Origin: Carposina sasakii
Taxonomy: Eukaryota > Arthropoda > Insecta > Lepidoptera > Carposinidae
Reading direction: 5' to 3'
Assembly: GCA_014607495.2 (NCBI GenBank)
Contig: CP053172.1
Coordinates: 8,260,888-8,324,887 of the forward strand
Length of the DNA: 64,000 nt
The position numbers and the translations under genes are program-made. A model generated the notes under the pieces. It saw only the letters and a list, made by a program, of their open reading frames with translations. It made no database searches and was not told where the DNA came from. Positions 31,941 to 43,012 of this stretch are shown piece by piece (positions within the stretch are counted from its first letter, which is position 1; every line of letters begins with the position of its first letter).

Positions 31941-32544
31941 TTATTATTACATAAATCACAATGAGGGTAATTTAATATATTCTTAAACACTATTAAAAAG
32001 TAAATTATAAAAGTACAATTAGCACAGACGGTAGGTACATTTACTCTTCTTGTAAACGTATGTTCAGATTGCTGTAGAGGAGACATGTACCTAGACCTAC
32101 TGCTTTGTCCGTTGATACGGGTCTGCAAGTGGTCATCGTCGCCAGAATTGTAGACGTCCACCAAAATTTGTGCCAAATACGGTTCCAGTGTAGAAACACA
32201 CGTCTACCCCGTGTGGTACCTGAAATATTTCAAAAGGTATGTGAGACACCATTCGCACCCTAGTTTTGTGCATCGTCACAAAGCTGGAAGCAAAGCAAGT
32301 ACCGTAACATCGGGGATAGTTTCTCCCCACGGGGTCAACTTGGCCCAGAACGAAACAAATAAGCTATCAGCTATCGATATTGTTCGCGCTTCACATCGAT
32401 AGAGATGGGGCAGCCGGTAATACAAATTTGCGTTAAAGCCGGGTTTTCACAGTACGAATAAGCTCGGATTGAGTGGGCTCTTATGATTTCCTGGACGGTA
32501 CGCTCAGATTAGATGGTTAAACGATACACGATACCAGTAGCGTC
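31941..32544. other. Intergenic; half of a foldback element at its right end
   Basis: No supported gene. At 32450-32530 a segment (GCTCGGATTGAGTGGGCTC) is matched in reverse at 39063-39085, on the far side of the LINE, so the LINE appears to have landed in an older inverted-repeat element. Confidence 0.45.
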
Positions 32545-33509
32545 CAAGAAGTCATTTCTTTCTGTGCTCTATGTTCTCTTCTGTGCGAGCGCCATCTATC
32601 CGCTGGTTGGTGAGTGAACGCGATTCCTGATTTGTGTCCCTTCGTTTGCTCACCTCATAGCTCGTGCTGGCTACTAGGAGCCTCTGGTTGGCTTTTTGTA
32701 CCCCAACCAGGGAAGAGGACGCCTCTAACCGTCGACTTACACGTCCGTCCTAGGTAAACCATACTGGTGGACCGCAAGGGCGGGCGTACAAGCCGAGGGC
32801 AGAGTGACGTCACGGTCGATTAGGTGTCCGTTCACCGGACCTATCCAAGCCTATACCGACGCCGTGGTCAGGCCTGTATTGCGCTAAAGCTAAGTGATAC
32901 AGGACTGGCCGGCGGCCCGTCGGAGCTGACAGTCGGTGCCACCGACTGGCAGGGGCCGCATTTGGCGTAGGGTTGTGTCCGGTCTTGGTGTGTGTGCAGT
33001 ATCAACCAGCAGCCTGCTGGTAGATTACTGGTCCACACACACCAGTCCTATAGGGCGCCTGGCGCCACTTCGTTAGGGTGCTCGGTGTCGAGCGCGGCGA
33101 CAGCTCGCGTCGGTCGCTGGTTGGCGTTCCCAGCCCGGCAAGTTAAACTTGTGCGGACGGGTACGCTGATTGGTGGCCTGCCGTGTGGTCGTGGCGTTAG
33201 CCACCGGGCCCAAAGTGTGCGCCGTTCTGGTGTCCTGGGTGAACGGCTCATAGTCGACCCCCCCTCGTGTACGACAGTCCAGCCCTTCACGGCCCTATTT
33301 ACTGTAAATAGGGCTTCGAAGGGCGCAATTTGTACAATTTGTATATAGTTGTTTTGTTCCCGTTGTATTATAATATATCTGTCGTATTTGTCTATTTTTA
33401 TGTTAGTACCATGTCGCCGTCCTAGAGGGCGTTATTTGTAAATATTTTAATCTAGGCTGTGTTTTTCCCATTTTTATTTTCCGTTTTTTCATTTATATAT
33501 TGTACCACC

Positions 33510-35774
33510 ATGTCGGGGCGGAAATCTCCGCCCGTCCCCGACAGGGGCAAATCGTCCCCCTTGCCGCCACGCCCCTCCCGTATCCCGGGTCGGCGTGGCC
33601 GAGTATCCGGGGCCATAGTGGCGCGCGATATGTTCCCGCCACCACTATGCCGCCCGGCATTCAAGCCCGGGGTCCTTTCCAGGCCCCCAGCACCACGACC
33701 GCGGCCCCAGACAGGGGCCCCGTTCACTTTCGGGGGGTCCCAAACCGAGGCCCCCCTCCCAATTTTCTCTCAGGGCCCGCCCGATTCACCCGAAGCGGGC
33801 CCCTCTCGGACCACCAAACCGGCCGTCAGACCACGGCCGGAATCGTTTTCACCCCCGGAGGGGGAAGCACTGGCGAAGGCGCCAAGGGACAGTGAGGGGG
33901 ACTCATTATCGCCCCCCTTGACGAGCGACCGCTGCGACGCTTCTTCGCAAAGCCGCTCAACCGGGTCCCCGGTACGATCCCCCGTACCGACTCCCCCCCC
34001 CGCACCCCGCACGCTCGGCCGCACCATGCCGAGCGCCACGTCGTCCCCAAACTCGGCCCCATCTACATCAGGGTCGATGTCTATCCCCCTCTCGGGGCAG
34101 CTGAGCCCAATCCGGTCGCCTCAGCCGACCCCCAGTACTTCTTACGCGGAGATGGCAGCTTCTAGTCCGCCGCGGCGGTCCCCGGCCCAATCCAGGCCGG
34201 CAACACCAGCCGCCGCCGAGCCCCGTCCTCCCACGCCCCCCCGCCCCCGTCCGGCCGCCGAATCGGCCCCGACGCAGGAGGGGCGAGCATCGTACCCCCC
34301 AATAGTGGTGGAGAAGCTGCCCAACTGGGTGCAGCATTTCTCAACCCTTACTAACAGATTGGGGCACCCCCCCAACGCCCGCCCCTTCAAGACCGGGTTC
34401 CGGTTTATGAGCCGGACCCCGGAAGAGTACCGCATAGTACAGCGGTACCTAGTGGAGGCTAGGGAGAAGTGCCGGGACATAGAATTCCACATGTTCTCGG
34501 TAGCGGAGAACTTGCCATCTAAGGCGTCTCTCCGCGGGCTCCCGGCAGATACAGATCTCGCCGAAGTGAAGGCGGCCTTTGAAGGCAAAGGCCTGCCTAT
34601 TCGCCATCTCCGCGTCATCCCATCTCGCCGGAATAGATTAGGGTCGGTTATATTCCTCGAGTTTGAGCATTTGTCGGTAGCTCAACTCGAGCAATTATAC
34701 AAAATCGACACCCTGCTGAATCTCCCCGGGATTCAAATTGAAGCCTGGAGGCCCAATAAGGGACCCGCACAGTGCCACAGGTGTCAGGCCTTCGGCCATA
34801 GCTCGATGGCATGCCACCGCACTCCCCGCTGCCTCCTTTGCGCGGGAGAACATGTGGTGGCAGACTGCCAGTTGGGCAGGACCGAGGCACGCACATGTGC
34901 TAACTGCAGAGGCCCCCACAGCGCCAACGACCGGCAATGCCCGGAATATAAAAGAGTGTGCAGGAGTAGGAACATCAGGGTTCCGCCCCCTGCCCCCCCC
35001 GCCCCCATTGTACAAACAATACAACCCCGCCGGCCTGACCCCAGGCTGGCGCGTTTCGCCCCGACGCCCCCGACTCCGGGGGCGCCGTTAACCACCCTTC
35101 CTGCCACAGTGAGGGCCCCTCCGGCGAGGCAGGCGGACCCACGCCAGCCCCTTCCGGTGGCCCCCACAACACTAATGCCACCGGCTAATCCGGCCCAACG
35201 CCCAGCCATACCAACAGCTGCGCCTGCGGTGGCGCATCAGCAACGGTGGCCTGTGATACCACAGACCGCCGAAACACAAAGGCGCCGCCGCAAAAACCGT
35301 CGTGGCAAAGAACGGAAGCGGCGCCTAGCCAACCGCAGGGCAGCAGAGGAAGCGGCACAAGCCGCCACAGTAATGGCGGCCCAAACCGCCCCCCCTCTAT
35401 CGCCCATGACTATCCCACCGGCCCCCGGGGCGCAAGAAATTAGTTTGCGCCCCGCCTACCACATGCCACCGGCGGGCTTCACCCGCCCAGGCCCTCTACC
35501 CTGCACACTCTCCCGCCCCACAACATCGGGGCGGGGGCGCTCTATGTCCCGGGGAAGGGCGCCCTCTTCTCGCCGAGGTTCAGCCTCGGCCTCAGGGCGC
35601 CAATCTCAGCCCTATTCCGGCGCCGACGTGCGCCAGGAAGTGACCGAGGTCTTGCAGTTGTTCGTGGGGACACTGCAAGACATCATCACCGCTCTAACGA
35701 CGGGCGGTGATATTCGCCTAGTCGTTGCTAGGGCTCTATCCCAGCTTTTACCTCCGCTAGAACGGATTCAGTAG
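33510..35774 (+). CDS. LINE ORF1, gag-like nucleic-acid-binding protein
   Basis: 754 aa from MSGRKSPPV; an upstream in-frame ATG at 33459 would add 17 hydrophobic residues and is less likely. Residues 1-270 are proline/serine-rich low-complexity sequence. A pre-zinc-knuckle domain of the jockey type follows (residues about 280-420: RGLPADTDLAEVKAAFEGKG, LPGIQIEAWRPNKGPAQ). Then come three CCHC-type knuckles at about 421-478 (CHRCQAFGHSSMAC, CLLCAGEHVVADC, CANCRGPHSANDRQC). The C-terminal 270 residues are proline-rich with a basic stretch (RRRRKNRRGKERKRR). Its role is RNA binding in the ribonucleoprotein particle. Confidence 0.88.
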   Translation: MSGRKSPPVPDRGKSSPLPPRPSRIPGRRGRVSGAIVARDMFPPPLCRPAFKPGVLSRPPAPRPRPQTGAPFTFGGSQTEAPLPIFSQGPPDSPEAGPSRTTKPAVRPRPESFSPPEGEALAKAPRDSEGDSLSPPLTSDRCDASSQSRSTGSPVRSPVPTPPPAPRTLGRTMPSATSSPNSAPSTSGSMSIPLSGQLSPIRSPQPTPSTSYAEMAASSPPRRSPAQSRPATPAAAEPRPPTPPRPRPAAESAPTQEGRASYPPIVVEKLPNWVQHFSTLTNRLGHPPNARPFKTGFRFMSRTPEEYRIVQRYLVEAREKCRDIEFHMFSVAENLPSKASLRGLPADTDLAEVKAAFEGKGLPIRHLRVIPSRRNRLGSVIFLEFEHLSVAQLEQLYKIDTLLNLPGIQIEAWRPNKGPAQCHRCQAFGHSSMACHRTPRCLLCAGEHVVADCQLGRTEARTCANCRGPHSANDRQCPEYKRVCRSRNIRVPPPAPPAPIVQTIQPRRPDPRLARFAPTPPTPGAPLTTLPATVRAPPARQADPRQPLPVAPTTLMPPANPAQRPAIPTAAPAVAHQQRWPVIPQTAETQRRRRKNRRGKERKRRLANRRAAEEAAQAATVMAAQTAPPLSPMTIPPAPGAQEISLRPAYHMPPAGFTRPGPLPCTLSRPTTSGRGRSMSRGRAPSSRRGSASASGRQSQPYSGADVRQEVTEVLQLFVGTLQDIITALTTGGDIRLVVARALSQLLPPLERIQ

Positions 35775-38488
35775 GCTCGCTCAGGATCCTGTACTGGAAC
35801 CCAGGCGGTATCAAGGAAAAACTCCATGACTTGAGGACCGCGGTTTCAGTACAGGACATTCACGTGGTCCTCCTGGGTGAGACGAAGCTCCGTCCAGAGA
35901 CGGCGATTACGTTGCCCAACTTCTTCGTGTACAGAAGAGACGAGGTGTCCCCTGTGTCCAATATAGCATACAGGGGCACCGCGGTTTTGATCCGCAGGGA
36001 TTTTGTGCACGAGGAGTTGGATCTACCGCCGTTTCAGAAAACCCGCTCTATCGGGGTAAAAGTTTTTAGCAACGGACGGGCGTGGCACCTGTACGCAGCG
36101 TACAGGCCGCCCGAAGGCACCTTCCTGGCATCGGATCTTGACGCCGTGTTTGTGGGGGACACGCCGACGCTGTTGATTGGCGACCTGAACGCCAAACACG
36201 CGGCGTGGCACTCCCGGACAACAACCGCGGCAGGTAGAGCCCTGCTTTCTGCAGCAGAGGGGCGTAGCTGCGCTGTGATAGGTCCACTCACGGCCACTCA
36301 CGTCCCGACAGAAGCCCGACATAGGCCTGATGTCCTGGACATAGTAGTTCACAAGAACCTACCGGCGCCAGTATCCGTGGAAGTGTTATATGAGATAACC
36401 TCTTCTCAGCACTTCCCGATACTGGTGTCGGTATCAACCCGGGCCGTCTCTGTTCCGCCCCGTTCACCGGGACGCAGAACGGCCTGGGATAAAGTTCAGG
36501 GCATCATGGCGAACTTCCATCTCCCATCTGTCCATAGCGCCGAGGACGTAGAGTCCGCAGCTACGAGTTTCACAGCGCAGCTCAAGGAGGCTATAGACTC
36601 GGCCAGCTCTACCTTAAGCTCAAGGTCCGCACGTCGTGACGATCTACCGGCGGGCATAAAGAGAGATCTCCATGAGAAGAGGCGGCTAGCGCGCCTGTGG
36701 GCGCGCTCTCGCTGCCCCTCGGTCAAGAGAGATCTCAACGCTCTCTCAGCGAAGGTGTCCGATGAGGTCCGTGCTTTTCGGGGCGCCTGCTGGGATAAAG
36801 TTCTAGACCGTGCCCGTGAGGATGACACATGCCTTTATAGGCTAAACCGGCAGCTAACAAAAGCCAGGCTGCCGGTTTGTCCTATAATAGATCCCACGGG
36901 CACTTACAATTTCACCGCCGAGTCGCGAGCAAGAGTGCTCGCGGAACACTTGGCGGTACAGTTCACCCCACATCCTCCCAGCAGCGCTCCGAGAATTATG
37001 GAGTTTCATCGGACGACCGAGGAGGCAGTCTCTGACTTCATGTCAGCACCGGTCCCGCCTCTCAGCGGAGACTCTTTTATTTCGCCCGCCGAAGTTGCGA
37101 GTGAGGTTCGCAGGATGAACCCTCGCAAAGCACCCGGACATGACCTCATTCCAGTCATGGCTTTGAAGTACCTACCTAGGAGAGGATTCGCTTGTCTAGC
37201 CCGGCTCTTCAATGGAGTGCTACGTACTGGCCACTTTCCTGACCTCTGGAAAGTCGGTAGAGTCGTAGCGCTACCAAAGCCGGGCAAAGACAAGCGTTAC
37301 CCGGCCAACTACCGCCCCATCACCATCCTGTCCAACATCGCCAAGTTGTTTGAGCGTCTATTGTTGCAGCGCCTGAAGCCGTATGTTTCGCTACGCGAGG
37401 AACAGTACGGCTTCAGAGACGCGCACTCTACGACGCTTCAACTTGTGCGTGTGTTGGACCATTTAGCAGCAGAGCGGAACCACAAGAGGTACACGGTTGG
37501 AGTCTTTCTCGATATGGAGAAGGCCTTCGACCGTGTGTGGCATCCAGGTCTGCTGCGTAAGCTCATTGGCCAGGGACTGCCGCCGGCCCTCATAAGAATC
37601 GTCGCGTCATTTCTAAATGACCGGCGGTTCTTTGTAGGGGTGGAAAACGCGAGTTCGCAACTCCACCCCATATTGGCCGGCGTCCCTCAAGGCAGTTGCC
37701 TCTCCCCGGTCTTGTATGCCATCTACACAGATGACATACCGACCGTAAAGATGGTCTTACCATGGGAATGTGAAGGCATGTTGGCACTGTACGCGGACGA
37801 TAGCGCGTACTTTGCCACATCGCGCAGCTCCCCACTGGCGGTGGATCAAATGCAAAGGGTCCTCAATCTTCTTCCGGATTGGCTTGACAGATGGCGGATG
37901 TCGGCCAATCCGGCAAAGACCGTTGCCCTGCTGACGGGTCAGCAGCGAGAGCTCCCTCCCAGGCTCACGCTTCGAGGGCAGCCGATAGCCTGGCAGAATA
38001 CTGTCAGGTATCTAGGCTGCCAAATCGATCGTGGGCTGCGGATGACTGGGATGGTTGAGCACGTGCTGCGCAGCGCGAAGACCGCGCGCGCCCTGCTGCG
38101 GCCTGTCATGCAGTCCACGCTTCCCCTCCGAACCAGGCTGACCATGTACAAGTTATATGTTCGGCCGCGTCTCACGTACGCGGCCCCGGCCTGGTTCCAA
38201 CTTTGCTCTGTTTCAAACAGAAAGAGGATTGAGGCCTTGCAGAGCTCCACCCTCCGCAGCATTGCGAGGGCCGGGCGGTACGTCCGTAATGACGTCATCG
38301 CTCGGGACCTCAAAATGACGAAAGTGGAGCAATTCGTGGCCCGAATGGCGCGTCGAATGTTCGACCGCGCCGACAACGGGCCGCACGCCCATCTCCGCGG
38401 GCTAGCTCCGCTTCATGCGAGGCCGCCAGACGGCCGCCCACAACCGAGGGAGCTGTTGAGTATCCCACTCGACAGCGATGCCGGGTAA
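35732..38488 (+). CDS. LINE ORF2, endonuclease and reverse transcriptase
   Basis: The open frame begins at 35732 and overlaps the end of ORF1 by 43 nt in the -1 frame. No ATG lies ahead of the endonuclease start (ILYWNPGG), so translation needs a frameshift, reinitiation or a non-ATG start. The N-terminal AP-like endonuclease shows GETKL, GDLNAKHAAWHS and SSQHFPIL. The reverse transcriptase follows from about 37260 (LPKPGKDKRYPANYRPI, FLDMEKAFDRVWH, GVPQGSCLSP, catalytic LYADDSAY near 37790). The C-terminal jockey-type region follows (YKLYVRPRLTYAAPAW, NRKRIEALQSSTLR). All catalytic motifs are present. Target-primed reverse transcription is the family mechanism. Confidence 0.9.
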   Translation, partial: GSIPAFTSARTDSVGSLRILYWNPGGIKEKLHDLRTAVSVQDIHVVLLGETKLRPETAITLPNFFVYRRDEVSPVSNIAYRGTAVLIRRDFVHEELDLPPFQKTRSIGVKVFSNGRAWHLYAAYRPPEGTFLASDLDAVFVGDTPTLLIGDLNAKHAAWHSRTTTAAGRALLSAAEGRSCAVIGPLTATHVPTEARHRPDVLDIVVHKNLPAPVSVEVLYEITSSQHFPILVSVSTRAVSVPPRSPGRRTAWDKVQGIMANFHLPSVHSAEDVESAATSFTAQLKEAIDSASSTLSSRSARRDDLPAGIKRDLHEKRRLARLWARSRCPSVKRDLNALSAKVSDEVRAFRGACWDKVLDRAREDDTCLYRLNRQLTKARLPVCPIIDPTGTYNFTAESRARVLAEHLAVQFTPHPPSSAPRIMEFHRTTEEAVSDFMSAPVPPLSGDSFISPAEVASEVRRMNPRKAPGHDLIPVMALKYLPRRGFACLARLFNGVLRTGHFPDLWKVGRVVALPKPGKDKRYPANYRPITILSNIAKLFERLLLQRLKPYVSLREEQYGFRDAHSTTLQLVRVLDHLAAERNHKRYTVGVFLDMEKAFDRVWHPGLLRKLIGQGLPPALIRIVASFLNDRRFFVGVENASSQLHPILAGVPQGSCLSPVLYAIYTDDIPTVKMVLPWECEGMLALYADDSAYFATSRSSPLAVDQMQRVLNLLPDWLDRWRMSANPAKTVALLTGQQRELPPRLTLRGQPIAWQNTVRYLGCQIDRGLRMTGMVEHVLRSAKTARALLRPVMQSTLPLRTRLTMYKLYVRPRLTYAAPAWFQLCSVSNRKRIEALQSSTLRSIARAGRYVRNDVIARDLKMTKVEQFVARMARRMFDRADNGPHAHLRGLAPLHARPPDGRPQPRELLSIPLDSDAG

Positions 38489-39065
38489 TACCGGATTTGA
38501 CCCCCATACCACCGGACTGACCCACAAGTAGGCGCACTATGGCCGACTCATCGGCCCTAAGCGCCTACGAAATTGTACATAGTTTCTATGCCCTGGTGGC
38601 ACAATTATAATATAGTTGTTTTTGTCCCTATATATAACGTCTGTCCCATAATTATATTGTATATACTTGTTCTGTCCTTTGTCTTGTCTCTACTCGGTAG
38701 GGCGGCGGTAACAGGCAGGGGTGTCGATCGGCCGTGGGCGGGGCAAAATTCTCCCCGTCACCGACCGATCGGCGGATCTACCCGGCCATGGCTGCCTGCC
38801 GTCCTACCGACAAGTTGTGTCGTCCCTAGTTTTCTAAGTGCATGGGCATTCCCCCATGCACTTACTTGTAAATAAGTTTAATAAGTTTTGTCCTTCGCTG
38901 CCTCGGTGACTAAGCCGAGGCAGCGCGGCCTCCGGCCGCTTATTAGTGACCGGCGCGCTGTCGCGCGCCGAGACTTTGCCCGGGCACAGGGGCATCCCTA
39001 AGGCCCGCAACCCGAAGCGCGCTAGCGCGCGCTTAGGAAGACCCCAGATCGATCAAGAAGTCATT

Positions 39066-42000
39066 CGAGCCCACTCGGTCCGAGCCTGGTCCGAGCGCAC
39101 TCGTACCTACTGACAACCATCCTAAAGAACATTTTTTTCTGGCTTGGGTCAAAGTTCCCCCGCAGGGCTTAAGAACCCGGGCGATGTAGGGATTGTATAT
39201 GTGGTGGTGCAAGAAACCAATGGCGGATTACACAATATCGGCGTTTTACCTACCATTAAAACGCTTATTAAGCAATAACCTTATTTGAAGCCTAAATAAA
39301 CACTATTTGAGAGAAGCGAACCTGATTTCCGGTAACGAGTCGGTATTTTTGCTCGAGTGTCACTTCCATACTACGTCACATCCCGTACCTACAACAGGTG
39401 GGGTCTTGCTCATGGTGTGTCCGGGAGTCTATCTTCATTGGCGTTTTGATTACCGTGACAGTCGGTTGTATCCAAGTAAGTGCACCTATTTTTACTTACA
39501 TTAATTTATTTTACAGATTTACAGAAAACGAGCTAACTAACTAGCGTTACGCCTCGTAAAAAGGTTCATGCTTACCCTACAGAACTAGACAATACAACAC
39601 CGGGGAGTTCTCGCCGAAGTACAGAAATCTTATTGTTCCACTCCTGCTTACACATATTTAGAAAATAATGAAAGTAATTCAGCCTTAATGCTGAATAGAA
39701 TAAGGAATATATTTGAGAGTGGTAGATATTTGCTTCAAATTGATACCTATTCGACGCATGTTTTTTTTTTACAGTTAGCTAGGCAAACATTTGACCGCCA
39801 TCGTGCCTGATGTTAAGCAAGATGCGGCCTAGCGTGGTACATGTTTGCCTAGAAAGTGCCTATTCACTCTAGCTTTGAAGAGACCAATGTTGTAGTGCTC
39901 GGGAAATACATCGGCAGGAAGTGCATTCCACTCCTTAACGGTGTTATCCAGTGTTGACATAAGCTCCTAGACACCGCCATAAAGTAAGTAAACAGAAAAC
40001 ATATGATGGTATTGTGCGTTTCCCCGTATAGTTCCTTTGGATCATGTATACAAAATATTCCGTAATCAGGCATAGGAGTTATTCTGTGAAACGGAGTCTC
40101 CATAATAATATGTGGATTAGAATATAAAAATACTCAATGCAATAATCAAAAATAATAATATAATATTAATATAATTTAATCTATACTAGAGGAGGAGTCT
40201 TGGACATCAATAATATATTTTATATTACTCTATGATTTAGTAAAAATGATATAGACGAATGTATATGATAGACTTTACATTACTTAGGCATTTATACAAA
40301 AAATAATAGTAATAATAAAGTCGATTCCGGCAGTCACACTTAAACCTAAACCTAATCTTAGTCAGGTCTATCTCTCTCCGTTCTTAACATAAATGGCTGA
40401 GGGAGAAAAGGACAGGTAGGACTAATTCTACGTTTAGGTTTAAAAGTCTGACTGCCGGAATCGACCATATTACTTACCTAAATAATTTAACATTTACTCA
40501 TTAACGATATATTATTATTAAATAGTGATCGCTTCGTGGCCGAAATTAAATAGGTATATCTATCTATCTATCTGATTTAGAACTGTACATGAAATGCACT
40601 AGAAATATGTAATGTAGGTATATTTAATTAAGCAATTAAGTACTTACCTTAAAATATGCCCTAAAAAATTGGCCACAAGGCCAAATTTGCATCACGAAGC
40701 GACCACTAGTTAAAACCAAGAATACAAAAAATACATAAAATGTTATGCCCCGCAATGTATAATGCTCATCGCGCACATTGTACCGGGCGCTTAGAACTCT
40801 CCGAAAGGGATACAAAGATTTTTTTACATTACATTGCAATTTTTTTCATATCGATCCGATTTACATCGCGTATTTGTATACACCACTAATTATTAGTAAT
40901 GGAAAAACATATTTTCTCATTTGTAAGTCTCTACATGAACGTTGCCCGCTTTGCTAGCAACCCAACCAACCTACAATTGTAGAATATACGGGTATTGATT
41001 GACCCAATTTAATTTATAATACTAATGTCAAATATAAAATATGTAAATAATCACAAATAATATTTATCTTAATCTAATTTGTTACGCCTTTAAGGGACTA
41101 GGTAACTTTCACATTAATTTCCTTTGGATTATAGGAATGTCATATAAAATGCATAAATTAATTTACTATAGTCTGGTGTTTACCAGACTAGATAGACTCC
41201 TACTTACTTGTAAGTTTTTTTTTGTTGTTATGTATCCCGAACAAACTCCTTGCGAGCTATACATATATAAATTAAGTACTATGAATTCGGGAATATCTAG
41301 CTAGATCTCAATTTTTTGTCACTAAGAACAGATTTCAATATGTAAATAATATGTAGTAGTTTTCTATCTAACTGATGAATAAATATCATTCTGACTTTCT
41401 CTAAAACTTGACCAAGATAGAGACAGCATCAACTATATCCTTTAAATATAACAACTCGGCCCTAAGCTGAAACGTATTTTTAAATGGCATAATTAGTTAT
41501 ATCACTATGAACCGGTAACTATATGTCTGTAAGGGTACTGACTGAATCAATATTATATTTTTAATACCCTAGCTAGACTATTTAACTATCGAATGGGATG
41601 TTAACTAAAATTGCTGTCCGGTCATAAAGGACCATATTTCCCATACAACATATAAAAATAATATTAGCTATTAATAATAGTATATTAGAACACAGTGTAA
41701 GGAATACTGTAAAGTATTTTGGTTATAAAACCTCATTTTCGAGGCATAAATATGTATATTTTGGAAGCAATTCATCTTATATATACACCTTCTTATATTT
41801 ATTTCATTATATCTATAAAACTTCTGAGATCCGTAACTAGACTTAGAGTCATTTAATATGTAAACGTATGAACTGACTATTAGAACTATCAGCTGCTCTA
41901 AAACCGCATCAAAACTGAAGTTTCACAGCTGGCAATTTATTACCAGTTTCAATATAATTATTACACTATCAACACCGCATTAATAACGTAGTGAGCGGAT

Positions 42001-42815
42001 TGCAAACGAACTTGAAAAAAATCACAACAATTAAACCTTTACTTGATTAAAAACCTGTATTACTTACGAAAATAAACTATCATCAAAATTAACTATCTAT
42101 CGCAAAATTAAGTACCAACATATAATTAAAATTAAGTAAGAATGGGCACCGAATTACTCTTCAAAAGAGATATTTTTTTCAATTTCATTTATAACATAGT
42201 ACTTTTGACTACATGTCTTTGCATTCTATACTCTGATTTTTAATTCCGTAGAATTCTGATAGCTGTAATTTTTTGACATATCAGAAATTACAAACCTTTT
42301 TGGCCGGGTGCATCTGTTTTACAATACACATCTTAAATAAAAACAACTAATTTTTAGGTTAAGTATGGGCTATCTCTTTACAAAAATTATCTTATTTCGT
42401 TGGCCATGCTTTAAACATCTCAGACCTCTGTACATTTTGATTTTGTATAGATTTTAATAGTGAATGTGATCATTTTATAATGTGATACCAAATGTTTATG
42501 TTTCATGTAATTTGTTGCAGTGATCTCCACTCCAAATTTTTTTTACCCCAAAAATTTCCTTAAGAATTATATTTTAATAGTGAAACACATTTTAAAACTA
42601 CAATATGCGCATATTTATTTAACAATTAATGTAGTATAACCTTTTTTGTATTTATGGGCATTAAATAACATCGCCGTCATTTTGTCTTATTTGAAATTAT
42701 TACCACACATTAAGGGAACATTGTTTTTACTAGTAACATCGAGAATTCGTCAGAATTCTACAGAAATAAAAATCAGAGTATACATACGAGTACAATAATA
42801 TATTTCACGACCTAA
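39066..42815. other. Intergenic, AT-rich with repeat fragments; no gene seen
   Basis: Contains an RTE-type LINE fragment at about 39775-39990 (CTAGGCAAACATTTGACCGC and following) and a MITE at 40321-40464. A TA-rich stretch follows up to the 3' end of the PLPP gene. ORFs here are short and repeat-derived. Confidence 0.5.
40321..40464. mobile_element. Second copy of the TCGATTCCGGC MITE
   Basis: Ends TCGATTCCGGCAGTCACACT and its complement; same family as 4451-4593. Confidence 0.75.
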
Positions 42816-43012
42816 CTAAATCCATTTATCATCTTTCTTACCGTTAAGCAAAGGCGTGGATTCTAATTCCTTTTCGCTCTTCACTGGACTAGACTTGGTG
42901 TTATCTGACACTATATAAGGTACGCCGGCGAGATCTGATGTTAATGAGTTATAATACTGACGGTAACATAGCAGGCCTGTCAGATAGCCTAGTATGGAGC
43001 CCACTGCTATAT
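42816..43012 (-). CDS. PLPP5: PLPP exon 6 with stop
   Basis: Acceptor GATTTTCAG. It encodes [20 protein letters not shown] and a polar tail ending DDKWI, then TAG at 42816-42818. Confidence 0.92.

Larger units (their letters stand above)
32557..39053 (+). mobile_element. Complete jockey-clade non-LTR retrotransposon (LINE)
   Basis: A 6.5-kb GC-rich element between 12-bp direct repeats CAAGAAGTCATT (32545-32556 and 39054-39065). It has a 950-bp 5' UTR, ORF1, ORF2 and a 565-bp 3' region with GC-rich inverted repeats (for example GCGCGCTAGCGCGCGC near 39020). There is no poly(A) tail; it ends CCCCAGATCGAT. Both ORFs are open, so it may be intact and young. Confidence 0.9.

Noticed and set aside
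31832..32330. Two overlapping minus ORFs of 114 and 65 codons
   Set aside because: One starts in unique sequence and runs into the LTR. Neither shows a recognisable domain or consistent splice sites.
32992..33348. 118-aa ORF ahead of LINE ORF1
   Set aside because: Lies in the GC-rich LINE 5' UTR and has no domain; GC-rich sequence produces long chance ORFs.
33770..35209. Many minus-strand ORFs of 60-158 codons
   Set aside because: Antisense shadows of the proline-rich LINE ORF1.
40636..40839. 67-aa minus ORF ending at a good GTAAGT donor
   Set aside because: Overlaps a repeat (TGGTCGCTTCGTGATG with an inverted relative at 40528), and no partner exon was found.
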